Source of the DNA: Saccharopolyspora elongata
Lineage (GTDB): Bacteria > Actinomycetota > Actinomycetes > Mycobacteriales > Pseudonocardiaceae
DNA: 64,000 nt
Reading direction: 5' to 3'
Assembly: GCF_004348985.1 (NCBI RefSeq)
Contig: NZ_SMKW01000005.1
Span: 1-64,000, forward strand
Position 1 is the first letter of the stretch. Each line of letters opens with the position of its first letter. The notes beneath the pieces were generated by a model. The model had not been told where the DNA came from and ran no database searches. It was given only the letters and a program-made list of their open reading frames with translations. This document shows, piece by piece, positions 42,764-51,523 of the stretch. Made by a program: the position numbers and the translations under genes.

Positions 42764-43167
42764 TCGGCCACCGCGGGCGGCTCGGTGAGGAACGGCCGCA
42801 CTTCGAGCCATTCGTGAATCGGTTCGCCACCAGGCCCGGGCGCCGCGGACAGCTCGCCGGCCAGTTCGACCGCGCGATCCCAGGACTCCACGTCGATGAT
42901 CATCCAGCCCGCGACGAGATCCTTGGTCTCGGCGAACGGGCCGTCGGTCACCGGCGGGCGTCCCGCGCCGTCGTGTCGCACGAAGGCGCCCTCGGGGGCC
43001 AACGCCTGGGCGTCCACGAACTCGCCGGTCTCCTCCAGGCGGGCGGCGAAGTCGTTCATGTACTGGATGTGTGCGTCGACTTCCTGCGGAGTCCACTGAT
43101 CCATCGGCGGGTAGTCCACAGCCGGTGCCGGTCCGCCTCGGTAGTGCTTGAGCAGCAGGTACTTCAT
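42760..43167 (-). CDS. YCII/DGPF-family protein
   Basis: A 135-residue protein starting MKYLLLKHYRGG with the defining motif VTDGPFAETKDLVAGW. The fold is ferredoxin-like (YCII-related); its biochemical role is unknown. ATG at 43167 follows GGGAG. It is the first gene of a two-gene operon with the ECF42 sigma factor, overlapping it by four bases. Confidence 0.9.
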   Translation of the reverse strand: MKYLLLKHYRGGPAPAVDYPPMDQWTPQEVDAHIQYMNDFAARLEETGEFVDAQALAPEGAFVRHDGAGRPPVTDGPFAETKDLVAGWMIIDVESWDRAVELAGELSAAPGPGGEPIHEWLEVRPFLTEPPAVAE

Positions 43168-43319
43168 GGTGAGCTCCCTCTCGGTGGTACGGCCCGTTGA
43201 GGCCGATCGTGCACCAGGGACGGAGCCGGCGTGCTGTTCTCGACAGCTGCACCGGAAATCCGCACAACTTTTTTGATGTGATGCGGACCACTGTTCACCG
43301 GAGGGGAACCCCAGCGCGC

Positions 43320-43778
43320 CTAGCCGGCCGGGTCTTGGCGCGCCTGCTCCGCCGCGTGGGAGGCGAGGCCGTCGGCCATCTGCTGCATGACCCGCCGCAT
43401 GACGCGCTTCATCAACCAGCCCATTCCCCATCGGGTGGAGTAGGTGCCGTGCCAGTGGATGGCCGTGCCCCCGCCGGGTGCGGGCGTGAGGTCGATGACC
43501 GCCCGGTAGTCGTGGATGGCCGAGTTGAAGGCGTCCTCGTACGTCAGCTGCTTCTCCTCGACGAGCCCGGTCAGCCGTTCCCCGGTGACCGTCCGCCCGG
43601 TGCGGAACGCGCGGACCGCGCCGACGGGATCGCGGCCGTCGGGGTCGAGGCCGCTGGAACGTTCGGTGACCAGGCTGTCGACGGTCGACCAGGTGGGCCA
43701 GGTGCGTGCGTCGACGAGCAGGCGCCAGACGACGGCCGGAGACGCTGTCGCGGTCGCGGTCGCGTCGTAGCGGAGCAT
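43320..43778 (-). CDS. SRPBCC-fold (polyketide cyclase-like) protein
   Basis: A 152-residue protein of the START/SRPBCC fold: the first strand MLRYDATATATASPAVVWRL, the segment WPTWSTVDS, and the C-terminal helix RVMRRVMQQMADGLASHAA. Such proteins bind hydrophobic ligands. ATG at 43778 follows AAGGAT. It lies about 150 bp upstream of the DGPF gene on the same strand and may be independently transcribed. Confidence 0.82.
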   Translation of the reverse strand: MLRYDATATATASPAVVWRLLVDARTWPTWSTVDSLVTERSSGLDPDGRDPVGAVRAFRTGRTVTGERLTGLVEEKQLTYEDAFNSAIHDYRAVIDLTPAPGGGTAIHWHGTYSTRWGMGWLMKRVMRRVMQQMADGLASHAAEQARQDPAG

Positions 43779-43930
43779 GGTCGGAATCCTTTCGTTCGCC
43801 GCCGCACCCACCGTTCTCATCGCGGGAACCGCGTCCGGGGTGAGCGCGCGGCAACGCCGAAGCTGCTTGGCACGGCCGAAATTAGGTGACGCGGGCCGCC
43901 GGGTACATGCGCTGGATTGCCGACCTTCGA

Positions 43931-44809
43931 TCAGATCTTGCGGTACGCCGACGGCCGGACGCCGACATGGCTCAGGAAGGCCGTCGACAGCGCACCAGGA
44001 CTGGCGAACCCGCAACGCTCGGCGATCTGCGCGACGGTGAGGGCGTCGTCGGAAAGCAGCCGCTTCGCCCGCTCGATCCGCAGCCGGGTGAGGAACCGGT
44101 GGGGCGTTTCACCGGTCGCCGCCCGGAAGACGCGGATGAAGTGGTACACGCTGAGGTGCACTTCGGCGGCGATGTCGGCCAGCGTCAGCGGCTCGGCCAG
44201 CCGGTCCCGCATGACGGCGATGCCCGCGCGGACGGCGGCGTGTTCGGGCCCTGGCAGGCGACCGTGCCGGCCCTGGGTCAGCAGGTGCGTCGCGAGGAAC
44301 GCCCCGGCGGATTCCGCGTAGAGATCGTTCGAGCCACCGGCGGCGGGCAGTGCGCGGATGATCTGCTCGACGACCGGATCGCCCGTGTCCACCGCGGCGG
44401 ACAGCGCTTCGAAGTCCGGCCCCGAACCGCCCAGTTGCGCTGCGGCCCGCTGGACGGTCGCCGATGGAATGTGCACCTGGATGGTGCGCATCGCGGACGT
44501 CGCCCGGTAGTCGCGCACGCTCGTCCGGCCGGGAACCATGAGCTCCAGATCGCCGGGAACCCAGCGGCGGCGGACCGGTTTTCCGTCGGCGCGCGTCCGC
44601 GTGGCCACGTCCCCGGCCACGAAGAGCACGAGATGCAGGTCGGACACCCCGGGCATCGGGACGTGGTGGGCCTCGGGCGCGTGGTCGAAGCACTGCACGA
44701 GCAGCGACCGCCAGCCCGCGTCGCCCCAGCTGCAGTAGGTGCGCCGCACCAGCTCCGACGTGTCGAACTCCGCGTACGGCGCCAGATCGAAGTCAGGCGA
44801 GTCGAACAC
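43931..44809 (-). CDS. AraC-family regulator
   Basis: A 292-residue protein with an N-terminal cupin-like domain (about 15-155; MVPGRTSVRDYRATSAMRT) and a C-terminal AraC DNA-binding domain (about 190-290) containing LADIAAEVHLSVYHFIRVFR and QIAERCGFASPGALSTAF. GTG at 44809 is the start. It is followed on the same strand by the SRPBCC gene; its stimulus is unknown. Confidence 0.85.
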   Translation of the reverse strand: MFDSPDFDLAPYAEFDTSELVRRTYCSWGDAGWRSLLVQCFDHAPEAHHVPMPGVSDLHLVLFVAGDVATRTRADGKPVRRRWVPGDLELMVPGRTSVRDYRATSAMRTIQVHIPSATVQRAAAQLGGSGPDFEALSAAVDTGDPVVEQIIRALPAAGGSNDLYAESAGAFLATHLLTQGRHGRLPGPEHAAVRAGIAVMRDRLAEPLTLADIAAEVHLSVYHFIRVFRAATGETPHRFLTRLRIERAKRLLSDDALTVAQIAERCGFASPGALSTAFLSHVGVRPSAYRKI

Positions 44810-44818
44810 CGCACAAGG

Positions 44819-45670
44819 CTAGTCGATCGACGTGTCGCGCCCGTGCCACGCGATGTCGTCCACCGCCAGCCACGTCTCGCCGGCCACGGTCGCCGGGGTC
44901 ACCCCGGTGAACGCCAGGACGTCCCGATGCAGGTGGGACTGGTCGGCGTAGCCGGACTCCGCCGCGATCCGGGCCGCGTTCCCGCCCGCCGCCAGGCGGT
45001 GCGCGGCGTGGTCGAAGCGGACCAGCTTCGCGGCTCGCTTGGGAGGGAGGCCGATCTGCGCCCGGAACCGGGACCACAGGCGCTTGCGGCTCCACCCGAT
45101 CTCGGCCGCCAGCCCGTCGACCCGGACCCGGCCGCGGCTGCCGGCGATCTGCTGCCAGACCCAGGCCACCTGGGGATCCACGGGCCGCCCCGCCTCGCGG
45201 CGACGGGCGAGCAGGGCGTCCGCCAGCGCGAAGCGGTCCTGCCACGACCGGGCTTCGCCGAGCTGCTCCCGGATCCGCGCCGCGTCGCGGCCCCACAGGT
45301 CGTCGAGGGTCACCACCACGTGGTCCAGCTCCGCCGGGGAGATGCCCAGCACCTCGTGCGCGACCACCGGGGACAGGCGCACCTGCACGCACTCGACCTT
45401 CTCGCCCCGCACGCGAACAGCGCCGTGCATGAACCCGGTGACGAGATTTCCCCGCCGCTGCCGACCGGTTTCGGCATCCACGACGAGCGGGCCGTCACCG
45501 AATTCCAGCGCCAGCGTGACGGCCGGGTGCGGGACCACCCGCACGTCGACCGGGCCCGCGCCGCGGTCGCGGAACCCGGCCATGCTGACGCCGGCCAGCC
45601 GGCTGGGCCTCGGCGGCCTCGCGACGCACCACCTGGCCACCGCCTCGCGTTCGTTCCCGGCGGATCGCAT
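44819..45670 (-). CDS. AraC-family regulator with DUF6597-like sensor
   Basis: A 283-residue protein with an N-terminal sensor (VRVVPHPAVTLALEFGDGPL, PAELDHVVVTLDDLWG) and a C-terminal AraC domain (VDGLAAEIGWSRKRLWSRFR, IAAESGYADQSHLHRDVLAF). It precedes the other AraC gene by 10 bp on the same strand and is divergent from the SnoaL-like gene, which is its likely target. ATG at 45670 or GTG at 45673 could be used. Confidence 0.83.
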   Translation of the reverse strand: MRSAGNEREAVARWCVARPPRPSRLAGVSMAGFRDRGAGPVDVRVVPHPAVTLALEFGDGPLVVDAETGRQRRGNLVTGFMHGAVRVRGEKVECVQVRLSPVVAHEVLGISPAELDHVVVTLDDLWGRDAARIREQLGEARSWQDRFALADALLARRREAGRPVDPQVAWVWQQIAGSRGRVRVDGLAAEIGWSRKRLWSRFRAQIGLPPKRAAKLVRFDHAAHRLAAGGNAARIAAESGYADQSHLHRDVLAFTGVTPATVAGETWLAVDDIAWHGRDTSID

Positions 45671-45746
45671 CACCCCATGCTATGGGCGGATCGACGGGAA
45701 CATTCGTCCAAGACATCGGCCTGCGCCAAGGGAAACAGTGGGGCCC

Positions 45747-46157
45747 ATGAGCATCGTCCAGAACGCCTTCCAAGCGCTCGCCAGCAACGACCCCGACAAG
45801 ATCTCCGCAGTTCTCACCGAGGACGCCGAATGGCTGTCGCCACCCGGGAACGCCACTGCCGTCGCGCTCGGGGCGCCCGACCACATGGTGGGCAGGGAGG
45901 CGATCGTGCGCTTCTTCGCCGAGGACTTCCCCCGCTTGTACGCCCGTGACGTCGACGTCGTCTTCCACGGGCTGCACGCCGACGGCGAGCGGGTGGTCGT
46001 GGAGGCGACCATGACGGCGACCCTCGCCAACGGCAACCCCTACAGCAACGACCACTGCTTCGTCCTCGAACTCCGGGACGGGCTGATCCACCGGGTCCGC
46101 GAGTACGCGGACACGGCGCGCGGGCACTGCATGATCTTCGGCGAAGCGCCGCAGTAG
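45747..46157 (+). CDS. SnoaL-like (NTF2-fold) protein
   Basis: A 136-residue NTF2-like protein: NAFQALASNDPDKISAVLTE, EDAEWLSPPGNA, GREAIVRFFAEDFP, CFVLELRDGLIHRVREYAD. This pattern matches ketosteroid-isomerase-like SnoaL family proteins, often of unknown substrate. The start is the ATG at 45747, preceded by GTGGGG. It is divergent from an AraC regulator (77 bp gap). Confidence 0.85.
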   Translation: MSIVQNAFQALASNDPDKISAVLTEDAEWLSPPGNATAVALGAPDHMVGREAIVRFFAEDFPRLYARDVDVVFHGLHADGERVVVEATMTATLANGNPYSNDHCFVLELRDGLIHRVREYADTARGHCMIFGEAPQ

Positions 46158-46171
46158 TCAGCGGCGCCGCA

Positions 46172-46372
46172 GGGACGGGTCGAGCAGCGCGGGTGGGGTG
46201 CGCCCAACTGCTCGACGCCGCGGCCGGTTCCGGCGAGATCCGGTCCGATGTGGACGCTTGCGAGCTGATGTGCGGCGTCGGGAACCTCTGCATAGGCACG
46301 GACAGCGATCCCCGCTACGACGCGCGTCGACTGGTCGAGCTCCTCATCGCGGGGTTGCGCCGGCCGCGCTGA
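46172..46372 (+). pseudogene. TetR regulator C-terminal remnant
   Basis: A frame without a start codon reads GCAQLLDAAAGSGEIRSDVD, then ELMCGVGNLC and ARRLVELLIAGLRRP, ending at 46372. This is the typical last helix region of TetR proteins. The N-terminal DNA-binding part is missing, so it is a decayed gene. Confidence 0.6.
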
Positions 46373-46443
46373 TCATCTGCGGCGGCTTCAGGTTCGGGCG
46401 TGCGGCGAAAAGCGGGGTGCGGGCGTCCGCACCCCGCTGCGCG

Positions 46444-47331
46444 TCACCGGCGCTTCGGGAGCAACTCGAACAGGCTGGAGAAGCCCTGATCGCCGTGGCC
46501 TTCGGCGATCCGGCGGTCCATCAGCTCCTTGACCTCCCGCATCCGCACGGCCTCCACGCCGATGGATTCCCGGTGGTCGATCATGTCGTCCATCAGCGCG
46601 GCCTGGACGTTGAGCGGGCCGAGATCCGGCGCGTACTCGCCGCTCTTGATCGCCTTGCCCATCATGGTCAGCAGCGGCGGGTAGGCGGCCACCGAGCCGG
46701 CGACGCGCTCGGTGAACGCCACCACGTCGACCCCTTCGGCCTGGACCAGCTTGAGGGTGTGCAGGAAGCCGATGAGCATCTCGTAGCCCATCGCGACCTG
46801 GCCCATGAACTCCACGGCCGCCAGGCCGGCGTCCTCGCCGTGGTACGCGATGGTGCCCAGTTCCTGCAGCACCGGTTCGTGGGCCTGGAACGCGCTGCGG
46901 GAGCCGCTGAACGGGAACATGATGTTCGGCGTTCCGACGTACGGCGGATCTCCCATGATCTTGCCGTCGATGTACTCGGCGCCGCGCTCGGTCGCCCAGC
47001 GCTCGTTCTCCCGCGCCTGGGCGGGAGAACCGCTCGTGACGTTCACCAGCACCTTGCCCGCGACCGCGGTTTCGACGGCGCCCAGCACTTCGTCGACCGC
47101 CGTGCTGTCGAGCAGGCAGATCACGACCAACGGGCTCGCCGCCACCGCCTCCGCGGCCGTCGCGGCCGCCGTGGCACCGGCGGCGACCAGCGGCTCGCTC
47201 TTGCTCGCGGTCCGGTTCCAGACCGTCGTGCGGTAGCCGCGGTCGACGAGCGTCCTGGCGATCGCCGATCCCATGTCACCGAGGCCGAGCACGGTGACCT
47301 GGCGGGGGTCGTCGGTTGTCGTTGTCGTCAT
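46444..47331 (-). CDS. Imine reductase-like NAD(P)-binding protein
   Basis: A 295-residue paralogue-like protein of the one at 36612, with VTVLGLGDMGSAIARTLVD, TTVWNRTASKSEPL and a helical C-terminal half. IRED-type proteins use NADPH to reduce cyclic imines. ATG at 47331 follows AAGGAA. It is divergent from a TetR gene, repeating the arrangement at 36612-38190. Confidence 0.82.
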   Translation of the reverse strand: MTTTTTDDPRQVTVLGLGDMGSAIARTLVDRGYRTTVWNRTASKSEPLVAAGATAAATAAEAVAASPLVVICLLDSTAVDEVLGAVETAVAGKVLVNVTSGSPAQARENERWATERGAEYIDGKIMGDPPYVGTPNIMFPFSGSRSAFQAHEPVLQELGTIAYHGEDAGLAAVEFMGQVAMGYEMLIGFLHTLKLVQAEGVDVVAFTERVAGSVAAYPPLLTMMGKAIKSGEYAPDLGPLNVQAALMDDMIDHRESIGVEAVRMREVKELMDRRIAEGHGDQGFSSLFELLPKRR

Positions 47332-47521
47332 GGGGTTCCTTCCCAACCAATCGCTCCCGGTCTATCGCCGAGGCGAACATCGAGAGCTTGTAACTTCAAG
47401 TTAAGTCGAGGTCAATGCTCTGCGGACAAATCCGATCGGGAATCTGTGACGATCGTTCTGACCTGGCTCGATAGGGCCGCCATCTGGTCTTTCGGGCCAC
47501 CGGGGCGAGCGTCCGGAGTGG

Positions 47522-47548
47522 TTGACAATGTCAGGGTGACGCTGTCAC
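47522..47548. promoter_or_regulatory. Promoter and dyad before the TetR gene
   Basis: TTGACA at 47522-47527 is a consensus -35 and GTGAC-GCT-GTCAC (47536-47548) a perfect dyad just downstream, before the TetR start at 47558. TGTCA/TGACA words recur around it. Autorepression by the TetR protein is likely. Confidence 0.5.
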
Positions 47549-47557
47549 TGTGATCTC

Positions 47558-48286
47558 GTGTCAGATGGATGCGACCCGATGTCGGACCTGTGCGAACCGG
47601 TGCCGGGCAGGCGGGTGCGGGCCAACCCGGGCGAGGGCGGGCGGCTGCGCGAGGAGATCCTCCTCGTGGCCGAGCGGATGCTGGTCGAGGCCGGCACCGA
47701 GGAGGCGCTCACGCTGCGGGCCGTGGCCGAGCGCGCCGGCGTCACCACGCCGTCGGTGTACCGGCACTTCGCGAGCAAGGACCGGCTGGTCGAGGCGGTG
47801 TGCCTGCGGGCGTGGGACGGGCTGGGCAGCCGGATCCGCGAAGCCTGCGCGCGGCTGACGGATCCGTTCATCGCGCTGGGCCAATGTGGACGCGCCTACG
47901 TCCGGTTCGCCCTCGATCATCCGGTGCAGTACCGCGTTCTGATGCTGCACCGGCCCGGTGGTCCGGAGCTCTCGCCCGCGACGGAGGAGTGCTTCGCGCA
48001 CATGGTGGACGCGGTCACCGCGTGCGTGGACGGCGGAGTGCTGCGCGGAGACCCCCGCACGCTGGCGTTGAGCTTGTGGTCCGCGATGCACGGGTGCGTG
48101 TCGCTGCTGATCAACCAGCCTTCGCTGCCGTGGCCCGAGGATCTCGACGAGTTCGTCAACGACGTGGTGCGGATCGCCGGTTTCGGAGCGGCCGTGAGCA
48201 CCCGGCTGTCGCGGACCGCGGTGCCGCGCAGCGCGGACGTGGCCGCCGGCGCGGACGCGATGGTCATGCGGATGGAGAGGGCATGA
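47558..48286 (+). CDS. TetR-family regulator
   Basis: A 242-residue TetR protein with HTH segments REEILLVAERMLVEAGTEEA and LRAVAERAGVTTPSVYRHFA and a TetR_C_33-type ligand domain (HPVQYRVLMLHRPGGPE). GTG at 47558 or ATG at 47579 may be the start. Its stop overlaps the start of the MIRU-like cassette, which in turn overlaps an SDR gene, making a three-cistron coupled unit. Confidence 0.85.
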   Translation: MSDGCDPMSDLCEPVPGRRVRANPGEGGRLREEILLVAERMLVEAGTEEALTLRAVAERAGVTTPSVYRHFASKDRLVEAVCLRAWDGLGSRIREACARLTDPFIALGQCGRAYVRFALDHPVQYRVLMLHRPGGPELSPATEECFAHMVDAVTACVDGGVLRGDPRTLALSLWSAMHGCVSLLINQPSLPWPEDLDEFVNDVVRIAGFGAAVSTRLSRTAVPRSADVAAGADAMVMRMERA

Positions 48287-48426
48287 GTAGCCCTGTGTCA
48301 ACCCGAGTCCTCCTCAACCGCACCTCAGGGGAACGTGACGCAAACCAGCCACGAGAAACTGCGAAACGCGGGATTGAGCCGGACGCAACCACAACTGTGA
48401 AACGCGGAGAGGCGGAACCGGCATGA
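48283..48426 (+). CDS. 47-residue ORF in MIRU-like cassette, copy 2
   Basis: ATG at 48283 overlaps the TetR stop (ATGA) and the TGA overlaps the SDR ATG at 48423 (ATGA). The peptide differs from copy 1 (21055-21198) at seven residues (for example P8R, Q23R, E29G) and has the same length. The neighbours are unrelated to those of copy 1, so the cassette, and not the operon, was copied. Confidence 0.7.
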   Translation: MSSPVSTRVLLNRTSGERDANQPRETAKRGIEPDATTTVKRGEAEPA

Positions 48427-49175
48427 GCACGAGCCTCGCTGGGCGGATCGCGCTGGTGACGGGAGGATCTCGGGGGATCGGCGCCGAGACGGCTCGGTTG
48501 CTGGGGGCCGCGGGCGCCCGGGTCTTCGTGAACTACCGGGAGAAGGCCAGGCGCGCTCAACGAGTCGTCGACGAGATCGCCCGCGCGGGCGGTGCGGCCT
48601 CGGCCGTGCGCGCGGACCTCACCGACCGGGCCGAGGTCGCGGCCATGACCGGCGAGATCCGCGACCTGTGCGGCCGCCTGGACCTGCTGGTCCTCAACGC
48701 CTCCGGCGGGATGGAGCGCGACGTCCCGCCCGATTACGCGCTCCGGTTGAACCGCGACGCCCAAGTGTCCCTTGTGGACGCGGCAATGCCGTTGCTGCCG
48801 CCGTCGGCGCGGATCGTCTTCGTCACCAGCCACCAGGCGCACTTCCACGGCAGGCGGCCCACCTACGACGAGTACGAACCGGTGGCCGCGAGCAAGCGGG
48901 CCGGCGAGGACGCGCTGCGCGACCGGATCCCCGACCTGGCGGCCCGTGGGATCGGCCTGGTGGTCGTCTCGGGGGACATGATCGAGGGCACGATCACCCC
49001 GACGCTCCTGGAGCGCGCCCGCCCCGGCATCATCGACGCCCGCCGCGCGGAGGCCGGATCCCTGCCGACGGTCTCCGAGTTCGCCGCCGAAATCGCGTCC
49101 GCGGCAACCGCCCCGCTGGAGACCGGGCACACCGCCTACGTCGGCGGCGAGGACTACCTGGTCGACCGGAGCTGA
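48423..49175 (+). CDS. SDR-family oxidoreductase
   Basis: A 250-residue SDR with TGGSRGIGAETARLL at the cofactor site and LVLNASGG in place of the NAG motif. The catalytic region reads VTSHQAHF then YEPVAASKRAGEDAL, so Tyr and Lys are seven rather than four positions apart, a divergent form seen in some SDRs annotated without function. It is the last gene of the TetR-cassette-SDR unit. Confidence 0.82.
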   Translation: MSTSLAGRIALVTGGSRGIGAETARLLGAAGARVFVNYREKARRAQRVVDEIARAGGAASAVRADLTDRAEVAAMTGEIRDLCGRLDLLVLNASGGMERDVPPDYALRLNRDAQVSLVDAAMPLLPPSARIVFVTSHQAHFHGRRPTYDEYEPVAASKRAGEDALRDRIPDLAARGIGLVVVSGDMIEGTITPTLLERARPGIIDARRAEAGSLPTVSEFAAEIASAATAPLETGHTAYVGGEDYLVDRS

Positions 49176-49199
49176 ACCTCAGCCGACCGGGCGCCTGGT

Positions 49200-49850
49200 T
49201 CATGCGCGGTCGCGCAGGGTCGCGACGCCGTCGCCGTCGAGCTCGTCGAAGTAGGCCGTGCGCCCGGTCATGGCCATGGTCAGCGCCAGGGTGGTGCCGG
49301 ACACCAGCGGGCCCGAGCCGGTGGCGAAGGGGCCGTCGGTCGCGGCGAGCCGGAGCCCGGCGATCCGCTTCTTGACGGGAACGACGAGGTCGGAGCCCTG
49401 GTAGTACTCGGCCAGCCGCGTAAGTGTGTCGATCGGGTAGTCGCGGTGGATGCCCAGCGGTCGCCGGATGTCCTCGGCGTGCACGATCGCTTCGCCGAGC
49501 ATCGCCACGACCGGCAGCGGCGGCTTGGTGGTGCTGGTGGTGACCCGGCGGAACCGCGCGAGCGTCTCCGCCGGGGTGGCGCCCAGCTGCTCCGCCAGTC
49601 GCATGGCCACCTGCTTGTCGAAGTCGAACCGGCAGCGGATCACGCCCGCGAACCACCGTGCGGGGGTGAGGCTCGCGCCCGCGGTGAGGTGCGCCAGCAC
49701 CTCGCGCACCGTGAGCTCCGTGCACAGCGACGGCCTCGCCCACTGCTCGTCGGTCAGGTCGGCGAGGTCGGCGGCCAGGGCCGCCCGCTCGGCGTGCACC
49801 AGCGGCCAGATTCCGGGCGCGCGGCGGGTCGTCGGTTCTGCTCTGGTCAC
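49200..49850 (-). CDS. Mycothiol-dependent maleylpyruvate-isomerase-family protein
   Basis: A 216-residue DinB-fold protein: ERAALAADLADLTDEQWARP, SLCTELTVREVLAHLTAGAS with the metal-ligand His, and VAMLGEAIVHAEDIRRPLG with further His. The family uses mycothiol as thiol cofactor in actinobacteria. GTG at 49850 follows AGGAG. It converges with the SDR gene. Confidence 0.82.
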   Translation of the reverse strand: MTRAEPTTRRAPGIWPLVHAERAALAADLADLTDEQWARPSLCTELTVREVLAHLTAGASLTPARWFAGVIRCRFDFDKQVAMRLAEQLGATPAETLARFRRVTTSTTKPPLPVVAMLGEAIVHAEDIRRPLGIHRDYPIDTLTRLAEYYQGSDLVVPVKKRIAGLRLAATDGPFATGSGPLVSGTTLALTMAMTGRTAYFDELDGDGVATLRDRA

Positions 49851-49931
49851 GGCTGAATCTCCTGTGCTTCGGGTCGCTCACAGGTGGGACTGCGACGGTG
49901 GGGCCGAATCGTCGCTCGGGCGCGAACTTTT

Positions 49932-51425
49932 TCAGGGCATCCGCGACCAGAAGTCGAGGGCGTGCCCGGCCGCGTAACCCGTGCCGCCGATCCGTTCCGG
50001 AGCCAGGGACTGGACGTGGCCGGTGGCGGCGTCGGGCCAGGCTGGAAGGTCGGCGCAGGCGGGGTCGCCGTTGGCCGCGAAGGCGGTCCAGTAGCGGTTC
50101 ATCCGGTCGGCGAGCTCGCGCTGCGCCGCGGTCAGCTGCGGTGCGCCGGGGATGTCGAACTGGTACGCCAGCTCGCTGGAGTGCTGCGCGCCGGTCGGGG
50201 CTCCGGGGAGCGGCACGAGCGGCGGGGCGTCCCGGTCGGCGAACTCGTAGAACCAGGTGTCGGTGTGCGCGGCGAGGGCACGGCCCAGTTCCCAGGCCGG
50301 TCGCGACCACGCCCGGTCGGTGCAGATCTGCGCCCAGGCGAGGTTGGGCGTCGGGAAGCGGTCGAGCGCGTAGCGTGCGGCGACTTCCTCCGCCGAGTCG
50401 CCGAAGGCCTCCGCGAGCAGGCGCGGGTAGCTCTCGGCGGTGACCGGGTTTCCGGCGAGTCCGACGAAGAACCGGGCCTCGTCGAGCGTGGTGCCCAGCA
50501 CCACCGGCACCCGGTGGAAGCGCCCGGCGAGCAGTGCTTCCGCAGGTGATTCGGGCAGCGTGGTGCCGCCGAAGGCGGGCCGGATGAAGTTGCCCGACAC
50601 CTGCAGCAACTCCTCCGCCGGGACCCGCCGGAGCTGCGCGAGCGCAGATTCGGTATCGCTGCCGGGCGTGATCCAGCCGTGCTCGGCGGCGGTGGCGGCG
50701 CCGAGCCGGTCCAGCTCGGCCACCGGTGTCCACATTGGAGGAAGCGTCGGAAGGCCGGGCATGAAGGTGTGCGCCGGTGTCGGGCCCAGCACGCCGAACG
50801 CGCTCTGCAGGATCGCGCGGTGGAACAGCCCGGCCGAGGCGGGTGACGTCAGGTGCGCCGCCACCGCGAGGGCCCCGTTGGACTCCCCGATCAGCGTCAC
50901 GTTCGCCGGGTCGCCGCCGAATCCCGCGATCTCCCGCTGCACCCAGCGGAGTGCGGCCTGTTGGTCCTGCAGGCCGAAGGTGCCGCCGTCGGCGAGGCCC
51001 GGATGCCCGAAGCAGCCGAACACGCCGAGCCGGAAGTTCGGCGCCACGACGACGACGTCGCCGGAGATGGCGAGCCGCCGCGGGTCGTAGATGGCGGCGG
51101 TGCCGTTCGTCCCACCGCCGCCGTGCAGCCACACCAGCACCGGGCGTCCGGTGCCCGCGGTTGAGGGCGCGGTGACGTCGAGCGTCAGGCAGTCCTCGTC
51201 GACGGAGGTCACGTCCGCGAAGGACTGCGCCAGCTGCGGCGCGGGATTCCCGGGGACGGTCGCGTCGCGGATTCCGGACCACGGCTCGACCGGCGCGGGC
51301 GGCCGCCACCGCCGCTCGCCGACCGGTGGCGCGGCGTACGGGATGCCTCGGAATGAGAGGTGTTCGTCGAGCCTGCGGCCGCGGATGGCGCCGCTGCTCA
51401 GCTGCACGGTCACGTGTTCGGTCAT
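49932..51425 (-). CDS. Type-B carboxylesterase
   Basis: A 497-residue alpha/beta hydrolase of the carboxylesterase/lipase family: FRGIPYAAPPVGERRWRPP, EDCLTLDV, the oxyanion-hole WLHGGGG, and the nucleophile GESNGA (Ser present; Asn replaces the usual Ala). Catalytic Glu/His positions lie in the second half. ATG at 51425. It is separated by a short AT-rich region with a dyad from a TetR gene in the same strand. Confidence 0.85.
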   Translation of the reverse strand: MTEHVTVQLSSGAIRGRRLDEHLSFRGIPYAAPPVGERRWRPPAPVEPWSGIRDATVPGNPAPQLAQSFADVTSVDEDCLTLDVTAPSTAGTGRPVLVWLHGGGGTNGTAAIYDPRRLAISGDVVVVAPNFRLGVFGCFGHPGLADGGTFGLQDQQAALRWVQREIAGFGGDPANVTLIGESNGALAVAAHLTSPASAGLFHRAILQSAFGVLGPTPAHTFMPGLPTLPPMWTPVAELDRLGAATAAEHGWITPGSDTESALAQLRRVPAEELLQVSGNFIRPAFGGTTLPESPAEALLAGRFHRVPVVLGTTLDEARFFVGLAGNPVTAESYPRLLAEAFGDSAEEVAARYALDRFPTPNLAWAQICTDRAWSRPAWELGRALAAHTDTWFYEFADRDAPPLVPLPGAPTGAQHSSELAYQFDIPGAPQLTAAQRELADRMNRYWTAFAANGDPACADLPAWPDAATGHVQSLAPERIGGTGYAAGHALDFWSRMP

Positions 51426-51443
51426 CGTGTGCGCCCCTCGACG

Positions 51444-51469
51444 AGCAATAATAATACGAGCATATTGCT
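51444..51469. promoter_or_regulatory. AT-rich dyad before the carboxylesterase
   Basis: AGCAATA (51444-51450) and TATTGCT (51463-51469) form an inverted repeat with a 12-bp spacer, 19 bp before the esterase start. The AT-rich stretch stands out. It is a candidate site for the TetR protein encoded just upstream. Confidence 0.5.
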
Positions 51470-51523
51470 ACGATAGCCGCACGGCCATGTTGTCGTCGCG
51501 AGCTTTTGCCCGCGGTGAGGAGA

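Noticed and set aside
47558-49175. The idea that the two 144-nt cassettes come from duplication of a whole operon
   Set aside because: The genes on both sides are unrelated (ABC exporter versus TetR and SDR); similarity stops at the ATGA borders.
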